Notes: a model not told the origin generated them from the sequence alone. DNA of 64,000 nucleotides from Virgibacillus chiguensis (GCF_900129865.1 NZ_FQXD01000007.1:108639-172638); one strand, 5' to 3'; shown: positions 27,783-37,675, counted from the first letter of the stretch. A program made the numbers and translations.

Positions 27783-27958
27783 CAAAGGCTCAGGGCGCCC
27801 GGTTAGCAACGTAGCGAGTGGAACGCGAATCAACGAAAATTTTAGGAACCATGCTCCTGCAACAGGAGTATGCGGGCTTCCTATTTAGAACGAACCGATG
27901 ACTTAGCGTAGGGGAATAGAGTGAAGTCGCCTAGTTGCTGGGCGCTGGAGTCGGACGT
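27783..27958 (+). repeat. Large dispersed repeat, forward copy
   Basis: Begins AACAAAGGCTC and ends near GCTGGGCGCTGGAGTC. It is an inverted partner of 22703-22903 and a relative of the worn copy at 20459-20648. It lies in the gene-free stretch 27579-28159, which otherwise holds the EIIC promoter with its cre-like site and the terminator of the GbsR-type gene. Confidence 0.85.
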
Positions 27959-28016
27959 GGTAAATAACTTAGTTAGTTTATCTACAGCTGCAAAATTTTA
28001 TAATTTCCTAGATCAT

Positions 28017-28051
28017 AAAAAAAAGACCCGTTCTAATATACGAACAGGTCT
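28017..28051 (-). terminator. Intrinsic terminator, minus strand
   Basis: Stem AGACC-GTTC / GAAC-GGTCT with one C/A mismatch and an 8-nt loop, running into eight Ts on the minus strand. It would end the GbsR-type gene that stops at 28160. Confidence 0.75.
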
Positions 28052-28159
28052 GCTTTACATAAATCCACAGACTTTACTTATAACACCTATTTATTCATGC
28101 TATCCTTCATAATAATTTTAGCTATGCTTCGTTTTACGAATACATAACAAACAGACGTC

Positions 28160-28702
28160 TCATTTATCCTCGGCTTTTGGCACATGCTTAAAAATATCAC
28201 CAGACTCAAAAAATTCAATAAGCCGACTTATCCAATCCAAGTAATCGAGCGAACCTTTAATTTCTACTAATAAATTATCCAATTGTGCTTCTAATTCTGC
28301 GTTAAGCACACCTTCCTCACGCAAATGCAACAATTTTTTATATAAGCTATGTTCATGTAATCTACTTTTACTAATGGTTTTCCGCCAATTGGCTGTAAAC
28401 AAAGCAATAAACGTCTGATAATAATCGTTTTCTACTTTTACTAAATCCTTGCGAACACCTTTCATAAAAACTTTTTCTGCGAGGTTTAATTCAATCATTT
28501 CTCGAACAACCTGGCTCATCCGCATTTTACTCATTCCCATAGCTTCAGACAATTGCTCAAGCGTCATCGGATCCCTATTTAACGAAATAATACCAAATAC
28601 ACGTCCAACTGTCTTGGAAACTCCAAATGTATACACATTATCTGCTATCTTTTCAACAACTTGATTCTCTAATTTTTCAATTTGATTTTCCAAGTTTTCC
28701 AT
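28160..28702 (-). CDS. GbsR/MarR-type regulator of choline/betaine genes
   Basis: About 180 residues. A MarR-like winged helix of the GbsR family is visible: FGVSKTVGRVFGIISLNRDPMTLEQLSEAMGMSKMRMSQVVREMI, cited here only by its position, residues 26-70. A C-terminal helical part ends in WISRLIEFFESGDIF. I chose ATG at 28702 because AAGGAG is 9 nt upstream; an in-frame TTG 21 nt farther up overlaps that site. It is divergent from opuCABCD, as with OpcR/OpuAR-type repressors that control OpuC or OpuA in bacilli. The 28703-28977 spacer, with TATACT at 28858-28863 as a possible -10, should contain its operator. Confidence 0.83.
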   Translation of the reverse strand: MENLENQIEKLENQVVEKIADNVYTFGVSKTVGRVFGIISLNRDPMTLEQLSEAMGMSKMRMSQVVREMIELNLAEKVFMKGVRKDLVKVENDYYQTFIALFTANWRKTISKSRLHEHSLYKKLLHLREEGVLNAELEAQLDNLLVEIKGSLDYLDWISRLIEFFESGDIFKHVPKAEDK

Positions 28703-28977
28703 GCCATTTTTCTCCTTGAACAATTTCTATGTACAAGTAAATATACCACAGTTTATTTTAAAAACAAAAAGACAAAGGAGTAGCTATTGTAAGAAAAATG
28801 AAGCATTTATAAGAATACTCTATTATAAAAAGTGTAAAATATATTTTTTATATATGTTATACTATATATGAGCATATACGCTATTTTGTTTTTAATATTC
28901 GATATTTTATAATTAATTCATATGGCGGCGCGGAGCCAAGCAAATCAGTTTGACAACATTAAAGGGGGTGCTTTGTT

Positions 28978-30114
28978 TTGCTTCGATTAGAACATGTATC
29001 AAAAATATTTGAAGACGGGACAAAAGCAGTCGATGATATTAACTTAGAAATAGGTAGTGGAGAGTTTGTTGTTTTTATTGGCCCAAGCGGTTGTGGGAAA
29101 ACAACCACCATGAAGATGATTAATCGCTTAATTGAAACGACAGAAGGTAACATTTTTATTGAACAAGAAAATATTAAGGACAAAGACGTTGTGGAACTAA
29201 GACGTTCGATCGGCTATGTGATACAACAAATTGGCTTATTTCCTCATATGACGATCGCAGAAAATATTTCACTTGTTCCCAAATTACTTCACTGGCCGGA
29301 GGATAAGCGTCGTGCACGTGCAGAAGAATTACTACAGCTCGTAAATATGGATCAAGCTTACTTAGATAAATATCCAAACGAACTAAGTGGTGGGCAACAA
29401 CAACGAATTGGTGTCCTACGTGCTCTCGCCGCTGACCCACCACTTATTTTAATGGACGAACCGTTTGGAGCACTCGATCCAATCACTCGTGATAGTTTAC
29501 AAGAAGAATTTAAAAAGCTACAACAATCGTTAGGAAAAACAATTGTATTTGTTACGCATGATATGAATGAAGCTATCAAACTAGCAGATCGTATCGTCAT
29601 TATGCGCCAAGGAAAGATTGTTCAAGTAGGAGCACCAGAAGAAATTCTTAGTCAGCCAGCGAATGCGTTCGTCGAAGAATTCATTGGAAAACACCGCCTC
29701 ATTGAATCTAGACCAACATTACAGACCGTACAACAAATTATGAACGAAAACCCAATTTCCATTAATGAAGAGCAAACCATCTCTGAAGCCATTCGTCACA
29801 TGAAAGATCATAAAGTGGACTCTTTACTCGTCATCGATGAAAAACATGTACTGCAAGGGATGATTGACATCGAAATGATTGAACAAAACAGAAAAAAACA
29901 AGGAAATGTGAAAGATATCATGGAAACGTCCATCTATAAGGTAGAACAACATGCGCTTTTACGTGATACAGTTCACAAAATTTTACGTAATGGTTTCCGC
30001 TACGTACCTGTTGTCGATAAAGAAAACAAGCTAATTGGCATTGTAACGCGCGCCAGCTTAGCGAATATTGTCTATGATTCCATCTGGGGAAACAACGAAA
30101 GCATTTCTGTGTAA
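28978..30114 (+). CDS. opuCA: Glycine betaine/carnitine/choline ABC transporter ATPase (OpuC type)
   Basis: The 378-residue ATPase has Walker A GPSGCGKTT (residues 36-44), ABC signature LSGGQQQR (about 137-144), Walker B LILMDEP and switch His in FVTHD. Two CBS domains follow (about 255-310 and 315-370), which in this family sense ionic strength. The start is TTG at 28978 with an AAAGGGGG site. First gene of opuCA-CB-CC-CD. It energises uptake of osmoprotectants such as glycine betaine, carnitine or choline. Confidence 0.93.
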   Translation: MLRLEHVSKIFEDGTKAVDDINLEIGSGEFVVFIGPSGCGKTTTMKMINRLIETTEGNIFIEQENIKDKDVVELRRSIGYVIQQIGLFPHMTIAENISLVPKLLHWPEDKRRARAEELLQLVNMDQAYLDKYPNELSGGQQQRIGVLRALAADPPLILMDEPFGALDPITRDSLQEEFKKLQQSLGKTIVFVTHDMNEAIKLADRIVIMRQGKIVQVGAPEEILSQPANAFVEEFIGKHRLIESRPTLQTVQQIMNENPISINEEQTISEAIRHMKDHKVDSLLVIDEKHVLQGMIDIEMIEQNRKKQGNVKDIMETSIYKVEQHALLRDTVHKILRNGFRYVPVVDKENKLIGIVTRASLANIVYDSIWGNNESISV

Positions 30115-30270
30115 AGCTTTCATGTAGTGGACAAGATGTCGTTCTCTATTCTTAAAACAGGCAAAGTTAGAACAACTTGGTTTTTGCCAAATCTCTATGG
30201 CGATGTAATACCGCCGTGCTGCTTAGCTATCGTATCAATCCATTCTCCCATTTACAAAGGAAGTGATAAC

Positions 30271-30924
30271 GTGGAGACAATGCAAACATTTTTTTCGGAA
30301 TACGGAAACCAATTGCTATTTAAAACGTGGGAACATCTATATATTTCACTCATCTCGATAACTTTAGGAATCTTCGTTGCTGTTCCACTAGGAGTGGCCT
30401 TAACACGTATTCCTAAAGTGGCGGACAAAATCATGTCCCTCGTAGGTATTATCCAAACATTCCCAACCTTAGCGATATTAGCCTTCTTCATCCCTCTTTT
30501 AGGAATAGGGAAAGTGCCTGCTATCGTTGCCTTATTTTTCTACTCTCTGCTCCCTATTCTGCGTAATACGTATACAGGTGTATATAATGTAAGTGACAAC
30601 ATTATTGAAGCCGGTAGAGGGATGGGCATGACAAACTGGGAACGAATACGCATGGTGGAATTACCACTAGCAGTCCCTGTAATCATGGCAGGCATTCGCA
30701 TATCTACCGTCTACTTAATCGGTTGGGCAACGCTCGCCTCTTATATTGGCGCAGGAGGTTTAGGCGACTTTATTTTTGATGGTCTGAATTTATTTAAAAC
30801 CGAATTCATTTTGGCAGGAGCGATTCCGACGACATTGCTCGCTTTAATGATTGATTATGTGTTAGGTCGACTAGAAACACGTCTAACCCCTACAGGACTT
30901 AGAAATCCATCGGAAGCTGCATAG
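30271..30924 (+). CDS. opuCB: OpuC-type ABC transporter permease, first
   Basis: 217 residues and five to six membrane segments. The cytoplasmic coupling helix region reads [22 protein letters not shown], followed by IMAGIR, the EAA-loop consensus of binding-protein-dependent permeases. I chose GTG at 30271 with AAAGGAAG 7 nt upstream; this gives the 217 residues known for B. subtilis OpuCB. The open frame extends upstream to 30127, but that stretch is unlike the family. There is a 156-nt gap after opuCA. Confidence 0.9.
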   Translation: METMQTFFSEYGNQLLFKTWEHLYISLISITLGIFVAVPLGVALTRIPKVADKIMSLVGIIQTFPTLAILAFFIPLLGIGKVPAIVALFFYSLLPILRNTYTGVYNVSDNIIEAGRGMGMTNWERIRMVELPLAVPVIMAGIRISTVYLIGWATLASYIGAGGLGDFIFDGLNLFKTEFILAGAIPTTLLALMIDYVLGRLETRLTPTGLRNPSEAA

Positions 30925-30941
30925 AAAGGAGATTACGTACA

Positions 30942-31859
30942 TTGTTGCATGTTAGAAAGATACTCATCATCCTGACGATCATCTTACTGCTACTAAGTGG
31001 TTGCTCGTTACCTGGTCTAAGCGGCTCTTCCAAAGATACATTAAAAATTGGCACCTTAAACACGTCTGAATCGATGACTGTTGGGTACATTATTAAGCAA
31101 TTAATTGAACATAAAACCGATTATCATGCAGAGATTATTGGAAATATGGGTTCATCCATTGTCCAGCACCAAGCACTTGAACAAGGAGAAGTCGATATAA
31201 CAGGAACGAGGTATACAGGTACTGACTTACCTGGCGCTTTACAAATGGAACTGATTACCGATCCAGATAAAGCTTTGAAAGTAGTACAAAGGGAGTTTAA
31301 GGAACGTTTTGACCAAACTTGGTTCAATCCTTATGGTTTTGAAAACTCCTATGCATTTACCGTTACAAGTGAACTAGCTAAAGAAAAAAGTTTAGAAAAA
31401 GTTTCCGATGTGGAACCGTATGCTGCTGATTTACGTCTTGGAGTGGATAATTCTTGGTTAAACCGTGAAGGGGACGGCTACCAAGGGTTTATTGATACGT
31501 ATGGGTTTGAATTTGGCAAAGCATATCCGATGCAAATTGGACTAGTCTATCAAGCTGTTGATAGTGGCAATATGGATGTCGTTCTTGCCTATACAACAGA
31601 CGGGCGAATTGAAGAATTTAATCTTGTCAACTTAGAAGACGATAAAGACTTCTTTCCACCATACGACGCATCACCTGTAGCAAGAAACGATGTACTGGAA
31701 AAGTACCCTGAGGTACGTGATATCTTGAATTCTTTAGCCGGAAAAATTGATGAAGAAACAATGCGTCATATGAACTATGAAGCAGATGTAAAAATGAAAG
31801 AGCCTTATGTTGTCGCAAAAGAATTTTTAGAAGAGCATCATTACTTTGAAGATGAATAA
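30942..31859 (+). CDS. opuCC: OpuC-type substrate-binding lipoprotein
   Basis: The 305-residue protein has an N-terminal signal with lipobox LLSGC (Cys at about 22), so it is lipid-anchored outside the membrane. The mature part is an OpuAC/QAT-type binding protein: LKIGTLNTSESMTVGYI, GSSIVQHQALEQGEVDITGTRYTG, DLRLGVDNSWLNREGDGYQGF. The conserved Tyr and Arg residues in these blocks form the trimethylammonium-binding cage. Start is TTG at 30942 (a TTG also follows at 30945), with AAAGGAG about 10 nt upstream. Coupled to opuCB. Confidence 0.92.
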   Translation: MLHVRKILIILTIILLLLSGCSLPGLSGSSKDTLKIGTLNTSESMTVGYIIKQLIEHKTDYHAEIIGNMGSSIVQHQALEQGEVDITGTRYTGTDLPGALQMELITDPDKALKVVQREFKERFDQTWFNPYGFENSYAFTVTSELAKEKSLEKVSDVEPYAADLRLGVDNSWLNREGDGYQGFIDTYGFEFGKAYPMQIGLVYQAVDSGNMDVVLAYTTDGRIEEFNLVNLEDDKDFFPPYDASPVARNDVLEKYPEVRDILNSLAGKIDEETMRHMNYEADVKMKEPYVVAKEFLEEHHYFEDE

Positions 31860-31880
31860 GGAAGGATAGTAGGTGATTTT

Positions 31881-32519
31881 TTGGAAACGTTAGTGGAGTT
31901 ATGGAACTATTATGCACAAAATTATGCTTATGTATGGGAAGAATTTTACCGACATTTTCTCATGTCTGCTTACGGAGTGTTGTTTGCAGCTATTGTCGCT
32001 ATTCCTGTAGGCATTTTCATTGCCAGAAATGCTCATTTAAGTAAGTGGGTATTTTCATTTACAAATGTTATTCAAACCATTCCAGCATTAGCAATGCTAG
32101 CAGTGTTAATGTTGGTACTAGGGTTAGGTCCAAACACCGTTGTCGCTGCATTATTTTTATATTCCCTACTTCCAATCGTTCGTAACACATATACAGGCAT
32201 CCGCAATGTAGATCAAGCATTCATCGAATCAGGGAGAGGAATGGGAATGACAAAGTTGCAATTATTACGAATGGTCGAATTCCCCTTAGCTCTTTCCGTC
32301 ATCATGGCTGGGCTTCGAACAGCACTCGTAATAAGCATTAGTATTGCTACAATTGGTGCTTTTATTGGAGGTGGCGGTTTAGGAACGATCATCATCCGAG
32401 GCACGAACGTATCCGACGGCACAGCCATTATTTTAGCTGGAGCCATTCCGACAGCACTCATGGCGGTCGTTGCTGACTTGGGCCTGGGGTGGATTGAAAA
32501 ACGACTGATGCCGCGGTAA
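31881..32519 (+). CDS. opuCD: OpuC-type ABC transporter permease, second
   Basis: 212 residues, about six membrane segments, with the coupling-loop sequence ESGRGMGMTKLQLLRMVEFPLA and IMAGLR, paralogous to opuCB. Start is TTG at 31881 following AGTAGGTGATTT. It forms the channel with OpuCB. Last gene of the operon. The 3' region contains inverted repeats but no clean terminator with a T-run that I could identify. Confidence 0.91.
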   Translation: METLVELWNYYAQNYAYVWEEFYRHFLMSAYGVLFAAIVAIPVGIFIARNAHLSKWVFSFTNVIQTIPALAMLAVLMLVLGLGPNTVVAALFLYSLLPIVRNTYTGIRNVDQAFIESGRGMGMTKLQLLRMVEFPLALSVIMAGLRTALVISISIATIGAFIGGGGLGTIIIRGTNVSDGTAIILAGAIPTALMAVVADLGLGWIEKRLMPR

Positions 32520-32636
32520 GATGCGTTTTCGTCGTGAGGTTTTAGATGAGTAAACCATATAAAGTGAATCTTCAATGAGTGGAGGTTTTCTCGCTTCTTT
32601 CACTGATTGTTAGTAGCTCAAGGGTATGATTTAAAC

Positions 32637-32738
32637 GCCTCTTACAAAAAAGGGGCTTTAGGTGCTGTTATACTCTCGCTTAAATTTGTCCAGATCCAAT
32701 CTACAAATTCTTGAAATGGCAGTCTTACAGCACCTTAT
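32637..32738. repeat. Inverted repeats downstream of opuCD
   Basis: A short stem GCCTCTT/AAGGGGC (32637-32656) is followed by TTAGGTGCTGT (from about 32658) pairing with ACAGCACCT (from about 32728), with AATTTGT/ACAAATT arms inside. It may end or protect the opuC transcript. The rest of 32520-32837 shows no gene. Confidence 0.4.
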
Positions 32739-32820
32739 ATCACGGATAAACTTAGAAAAAAATAGAGAGAGAGGAATAATTTATTTAGAAAAACACAGCA
32801 GAAGATGTTGCTATCTATAG

Positions 32821-32853
32821 AACCACGCTGTCAACAATCATGCAGACAGCGTG
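32821..32853. terminator. Hairpin at the end of the MFS gene
   Basis: Arms CCACGCTGTC and GACAGCGTGG with a 12-nt loop. The right arm includes the last codons of the minus-strand MFS gene. The plus-strand side is followed by a T-rich stretch, so it may stop readthrough from opuC. Confidence 0.5.
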
Positions 32854-34136
32854 GATTCTTCCCTTCTTTTTTGTTTTAATCGTGCCCAATATACGATCGG
32901 TATTAACATAAGCGCGACAGATGTACCAATAAACCCTAACATCGCATAGCTTGAATAAGCTACGATAACACCGGATACAACACTTCCGAATGAACCACCA
33001 AGTGCTACCCAAACATCAATGGACCCTTGTGTTTTTGCTCGATGATGAATCGTTGTGGAATCGATAATAATGGATGTTCCACTGATAACCCCGAAGTTCC
33101 AACCAAGACCTAATAGAATAAGAGCGATCGTTAAACCAATGAATGAATCACCAGGGACAAAAGCGGCCAAAACTCCAGATATAGCTAACGTAATTGCTGT
33201 GGCGACCGCCATGGCATTTCTACCAATCCGATCTACTAACGCTCCTGTAGCAAGTGATGGCAAATACATCGCGGCGATATGAAGACCAATCACCATTCCA
33301 ATTGCTGTTAAGCCGCCACCATGATTTTGCATATGAACAGGCGTCATGGTCATAACCGCAACCATAACAACTTGAGATAACACTAGGAGCATTGCCCCAG
33401 CAAATATCCCAACGCGACTTACTTTTTGAGCTGGAATAGATTCTACAGATTCAGTATGCTTTTGCTTTACTTCATAAGCGGCTAGAGCCCTTGCAATGAT
33501 TAAAGGGTCTGGTCGCATAAACAAGAAAATCGTTAGCCCAGCTAACAAATAGGCTACGGCAGCAAGAATAAACGGACCAGCTAATGGGTGCATTCCGATA
33601 GCCTTAGCCACTTCTCCCATTGGTGTAACTAAATTAGGACCAGCCACAGCGCCAAATGTCGTGGCAACCATAGCAATACTAACAGATTTAGCCCGTTGTT
33701 TTTCAGAAGCAAGGTCCGTACCCGCATAACGAGCCATTAAGTTCGTCGCTGTACCTGCACCATACACAAAAAGAGATATAAATAACAACAGTACACTATT
33801 CATGTTCGCAGCTACTATGACGCCAATAGCGCCAACGCCCCCGGAAATAAATCCAAAGGTCAATCCGTGACGACGTCCTAAACGTTGTGTCAAACGCCCT
33901 ACAAGATATGCAGCTAGTGCCGAACCAAGCGTAAATAAAGCTGCCGGTACCCCTGCAAAACTTTCTGTTCCTAGCATATCTTGAGCTAGCAGTGCTCCAA
34001 CAGTAATACCAGCAGCTAATCCTGCACCGCCAAAAATTTGCGATAGTAAAACAATCCATAAAGATCGTTTATACAGCTTTTGCCTTTCTTCCTGTGACTC
34101 CATATATTGTTGAATCATTTTCTTCTTTTCTTTCAT
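32838..34136 (-). CDS. MFS transporter
   Basis: About 432 residues and 12 membrane segments. Motif A-like loop GRLTQRLGRRHGL lies between segments 2 and 3, with a second-half counterpart GALVDRIGRNAM. The N terminus is a short charged cytoplasmic tail (KEKKKMIQQYMESQEERQ). I chose ATG at 34136 with GGGGGAGG upstream. It resembles Bacillus YdeG/YfmO-like efflux proteins; no substrate can be assigned. Transcribed alone. Confidence 0.8.
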   Translation of the reverse strand: MKEKKKMIQQYMESQEERQKLYKRSLWIVLLSQIFGGAGLAAGITVGALLAQDMLGTESFAGVPAALFTLGSALAAYLVGRLTQRLGRRHGLTFGFISGGVGAIGVIVAANMNSVLLLFISLFVYGAGTATNLMARYAGTDLASEKQRAKSVSIAMVATTFGAVAGPNLVTPMGEVAKAIGMHPLAGPFILAAVAYLLAGLTIFLFMRPDPLIIARALAAYEVKQKHTESVESIPAQKVSRVGIFAGAMLLVLSQVVMVAVMTMTPVHMQNHGGGLTAIGMVIGLHIAAMYLPSLATGALVDRIGRNAMAVATAITLAISGVLAAFVPGDSFIGLTIALILLGLGWNFGVISGTSIIIDSTTIHHRAKTQGSIDVWVALGGSFGSVVSGVIVAYSSYAMLGFIGTSVALMLIPIVYWARLKQKRREESTLSA

Positions 34137-34429
34137 TGCCCCTCCCCCTCTCTTAAATCCGAACAAAGATAAGCTTATACTATAATAGAACTAAATAGCA
34201 TTCTCACCAAAAAAGCTATGTAGTTAAGCTCATCACTATATTCAGCTTCAACAACCCACCATTACCATATTTATATTTGCAACACAGATATTTTTAAGTA
34301 GAGTACTATTTGTTAAAAACCATATCGGTTCATCCACCCTATAAATACCTACCAAGGTATTATACAAGACGATTTACCTTAATGCTATCTATCTGTTTAA
34401 GAATATGTAATTACAACTATACAGATGCT

Positions 34430-34465
34430 TATGGTTTAATGATAGAATGATAACATTAAACCATA
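34430..34465. promoter_or_regulatory. 12-bp-arm palindrome (operator candidate)
   Basis: TATGGTTTAATG (34430-34441) and CATTAAACCATA (34454-34465) are perfect inverted repeats with 12 nt between. It lies about 50 nt upstream of a tiny ORF with a strong ribosome site. The stretch 34167-34429 before it shows no gene; it holds a small palindrome ATACCT/AGGTAT near 34347. Confidence 0.45.
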
Positions 34466-34513
34466 CGCAACGAACTGAAAATTCACAACCTAAAATAGAG
34501 GAGGAAACGATAA

Positions 34514-34555
34514 ATGAATGGCTTGAAAAATATTATTAAAGCCCTAGACCTTTAA
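34514..34555 (+). CDS. Possible 13-residue peptide (leader or secreted small peptide)
   Basis: ATG at 34514 with a strong GAGGAGG site reads MNGLKNIIKALDL and stops. The peptide is amphipathic, with a net positive charge before its final Asp. A perfect 12-bp hairpin (34530-34541 with 34550-34561) overlaps its 3' half. It could be a leader peptide, a small toxin-like peptide or chance. No downstream plus-strand gene follows directly. Confidence 0.35.
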   Translation: MNGLKNIIKALDL

Positions 34556-34592
34556 TAATATATTACAACGTTTGTTGTTTTTAACGTTTGCT

Positions 34593-34763
34593 TTAATAAA
34601 AACTAAACACCAATAATAAAAATGTTTCGAGGAGAAGCAAATAGATTAAATATCGACCATATTTAAATGTATTTTCGTCGTTATTTGAGTTTTTGAAAGT
34701 CAATCCAAATAAAATGAGGACTGTAATTGCCAAAAGAATTTTCACTATCGTTAAACTCGACAT
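34593..34763 (-). CDS. Small membrane protein, 56 aa
   Basis: On the minus strand, ATG at 34763 with AAGGAG 8 nt upstream reads MSSLTIVKILLAITVLILFG, a charged middle (KNSNNDENTFKYGR) and a second hydrophobic stretch YLIYLLLLETFLLLVFSFY, then stops. The two-helix hairpin design and good ribosome site support a real gene. I do not recognise a family. Confidence 0.6.
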   Translation of the reverse strand: MSSLTIVKILLAITVLILFGLTFKNSNNDENTFKYGRYLIYLLLLETFLLLVFSFY

Positions 34764-34918
34764 ATTGAACACTCCTTCCTAAGTTCTCTTTTTCCACCAA
34801 AATTTCACCCCTCTTTTCTGTAAAATGAGATGTGCTCTCCCTTTTTTTACCCAATTAATCATTTCCATAAATATGAAGAAAATCCTTCCTAAACTTCCTA
34901 TATATCTTTCTTACCAAA

Positions 34919-35359
34919 GTGCTTAACGAATATGCACAACAACTGTTCGCTAGTGATATATTTACAACTTCTCGTACAAAATATACGGTACACACCGTAC
35001 AATTAACCGTACGTGACCTTGGTTACGCTAAAGGAGCTACTACGTATGAGCTGTTTAAACGAGCGAGCGACCTCGGTTTAAAATTATGCCCTCTTGAATT
35101 AGCAGTCTACCTCAGACTGGAATACGTAGATCAGCCATAATATAGCTTGAATAATAGTTCAAAACGCCATCAAGCTCCATCCGGCTCCATTACAATAGCA
35201 TCACAAATAGAAACAGAAGACGATTATTTCCCTAAAGGGTTCTACCTAAGGAGAATTAACGATGTATTATGGCTTCGAGGTTACCTTGCTGATCATTTGC
35301 ACGTATGGAACCCAGGCGACCACTTTATTTTTTGTCAAACAAATTTCAGAAAAACTTAG
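34919..35359 (+). pseudogene. Small helicase-annotated Bacillus family protein, split by an in-frame stop
   Basis: One reading frame runs from GTG 34919 (LNEYAQQLFASDIF, TVRDLGYAKGATTYELF, LCPLELAVYLRLEYVDQP) to a TAA at 35138-35140. It then continues in the same frame (PSGSITIASQ, FPKGFYLRRINDVLWLRGY, VWNPGDHFIF) to 35359. Together these match the layout of a roughly 145-aa protein common in Bacillaceae, in which the two halves are continuous. The ATG has become GTG and no ribosome site is visible. A dispersed repeat begins inside its last codons. Inactivation is likely; stop-codon readthrough is the alternative. Confidence 0.6.
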
Positions 35360-35432
35360 CTATCATGACAATAGCCATAATTTTTCTTATGCTATAAACC
35401 ATTTAAAAAGTTATACTTTCCTATAGTGAAAA
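35350..35432 (+). repeat. Short dispersed intergenic element, copy 3
   Basis: AAAAACTTAGCTAT, ATAGCCATAATTTTTCTTAT, GCTATAAACCATTTAAAAAG and ATACTTTCCTATAGTG in order; one of the best-conserved copies. The rest of 35360-35665 shows no gene. Confidence 0.75.
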
Positions 35433-35665
35433 AAAGCAATGCATTCCCTCTGTAAACTAGGAATAAAATTGCTTTTTTTCAAAACATTAAACGGGGGATA
35501 AATGTTTAGTCAACCTATCCTATTTGATGTTTCTTATCCGCTATACACAAATATTCTCACCTAATCCATATAGGTTCTCATTGTTAACAAGTATGGCACT
35601 AACTGCGACATCAAATAAATGACTACCATCGATATGGCACTTCCTTCACGTTATTAATGATCTCT

Positions 35666-37675
35666 CTAAAATGTAAACTTCGTCATCAACTGATGAAGCT
35701 TGTCTGCTAACTCCTCCATTCTTTCTGAATTACGCACAATCTCTTCCATAGAACTACTTGTTTCTTCTGTAGTCGCAGATATTTCTTCTACCCCAGCAGC
35801 AGCCTGTTCTGCACTAGAAGCAACCTCCTCAATCGAACGATTCATATCTTGGCTTGACGCTGTCATATCACGGAGATGATTGGACATGTTTGTAATATGC
35901 TCTCCCATTTGAGCGATAGATGTGTTGATTTGCACAAATGTTTCTAACGTCGTTTGAATTTGGCTTGCCCCCACTTCCACCTCTTGGTATCCTGTTTGCA
36001 AAGATGTCGTTACGTTCATTGATTCTTGTTGAATATTGCCAACAATTTCCGTAATATCCGTTACAGATGTTGCCACTTCTTCTGCAAGCTTTCTTATCTC
36101 CGCGGCTACTACGGCAAAGCCTTGTCCATGTTCCCCTGCACGAGCAGCTTCTATAGAAGCATTCAAAGCTAATAAATTCGTTTGATCTGCAATATCATGA
36201 ACGATCGTAATTAATTCACTAATCTGTTTTGACTGCTGATCAAGACCCCTTACTTTTTCAACCGCCTCATGAACAATATGATAAATGGTATCCATTTGTT
36301 CCTTCGATGCTTGCATTCGCCTGCTTCCCTCATCTGTTAAGTTTTGAACTTTTTTAGAGTTCGTCTCCGTCAGCTCCCCTTTTTCATTCACATCTTTCAT
36401 TTTCGTGTCAAATTCACCCATCCCATGAGCTAACTGATTCGCACTATGAGCTTGCGTCTCTGAACCTGCAGCAAGTTCCTCCATCGTTGCAGCAATTTGG
36501 TCTGTACCAGCATGTACTTCATTCGCAAATTGCGTTAAGTCTTCACTATGATGACGAACCGCCTCGGAAGCTGTCTGCATTTCATCCAGTAAATGCCGCA
36601 TATTTTCCCCCATCTTATTAGAAGCACGAACGAGTTGCCCTGTTTCATCTGCTGAATGTGAGATTAATGGTGGGTCGCTCAAGTCACCAGCAGCAATCTT
36701 ATTCATGCGATACATAACAGATTTAATCGGTTTTGTTATTCGATTCGTAATGAGCAAGGAAAGAATGACACCGATAATAATAACGATAATCAAAGCAACA
36801 ACAATAGGTATAATGACACTTTTGGCTTTACTGGCAAATTCCGCTTGATCTACTGTTCCACCAATAACCCAGCCAGTAGTTGGATTTGTAACAAAGCTGA
36901 TCACTTTCTCTTCGTCATTTACTTCGTATTCCAAAGATCCTTGCTTTTGCGTATTTGTTAACTTTTCAAACAAAGTCTCATCCATCTGCTGTCCTACTTT
37001 TTCTTCCTCTGGATGAACAATATAATGCCCTGCTTGGTCAAGTACCATTGCATAACCCGTTTCTCCTATACTTACCTGATTTACCATATCCATTAATGTA
37101 TTGATCGTTACATCAACAGCAAATACACCCTGCAACTTCTGTTTATCATAATAAGCCCTTGCTGCTGTCAACACCGTTTTTCCTGTACCCTCATCCACAT
37201 AAGGGCGCGTCCAAATCGTCTCTCCATCTGCTTTTACAGCCTGTTGATACCAAGGTCTTTCTTTCGGGTTGTAGTTTTCATCTAAATCACCTGTAGGATC
37301 AATCATATCCCCTGTCTTTTCATCACCTGCATATATAAACGCAATCGAAGCATGAGCATCTTTAGTCTCTTGTAAACGTGATATTAATTCCGCATGATTT
37401 TCTTGTTTATACTCCAACAACAAGCTATTAACAGTATACTGTTGAATAATATTGTCTGTATTACTAAAAAACATGTCAAAAGTTTCACTCATGCTTTTCA
37501 TTTGGCTTTCTGAACTATTTGTCAGTTCATTCACCATCATTTTAATGGTAAAATTATAACTAATAAGTGCAACTGTTCCACCTGCAAATAGAATGAGCAG
37601 TGTAAAAGGAATAAGTAATTTTGTTTTTATTGATTTTTGTTTAAAAATATGTCGGTTATTCTTGTTAGTGACCAT
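35666..37675 (-). CDS. Methyl-accepting chemotaxis protein (dCache sensor)
   Basis: About 669 residues. A first membrane segment (about 20-40) is followed by an extracellular double-Cache domain ([18 protein letters not shown] and [26 protein letters not shown] are hallmark pieces), a second membrane segment (about 285-305) and a HAMP domain ([20 protein letters not shown]). The signalling domain has the hairpin tip [20 protein letters not shown]. Length and layout resemble B. subtilis McpA/McpB/TlpA, which sense amino acids and other small molecules. I chose ATG at 37675 with GGGGAGAAG upstream. Location next to the arginine cluster is suggestive only. Confidence 0.9.
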   Translation of the reverse strand: MVTNKNNRHIFKQKSIKTKLLIPFTLLILFAGGTVALISYNFTIKMMVNELTNSSESQMKSMSETFDMFFSNTDNIIQQYTVNSLLLEYKQENHAELISRLQETKDAHASIAFIYAGDEKTGDMIDPTGDLDENYNPKERPWYQQAVKADGETIWTRPYVDEGTGKTVLTAARAYYDKQKLQGVFAVDVTINTLMDMVNQVSIGETGYAMVLDQAGHYIVHPEEEKVGQQMDETLFEKLTNTQKQGSLEYEVNDEEKVISFVTNPTTGWVIGGTVDQAEFASKAKSVIIPIVVALIIVIIIGVILSLLITNRITKPIKSVMYRMNKIAAGDLSDPPLISHSADETGQLVRASNKMGENMRHLLDEMQTASEAVRHHSEDLTQFANEVHAGTDQIAATMEELAAGSETQAHSANQLAHGMGEFDTKMKDVNEKGELTETNSKKVQNLTDEGSRRMQASKEQMDTIYHIVHEAVEKVRGLDQQSKQISELITIVHDIADQTNLLALNASIEAARAGEHGQGFAVVAAEIRKLAEEVATSVTDITEIVGNIQQESMNVTTSLQTGYQEVEVGASQIQTTLETFVQINTSIAQMGEHITNMSNHLRDMTASSQDMNRSIEEVASSAEQAAAGVEEISATTEETSSSMEEIVRNSERMEELADKLHQLMTKFTF

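Noticed and set aside
30127-30270. Upstream extension of opuCB by 48 codons
   Set aside because: The GTG at 30271 has a good ribosome site and gives the normal family length of 217 residues; the extension has no counterpart.
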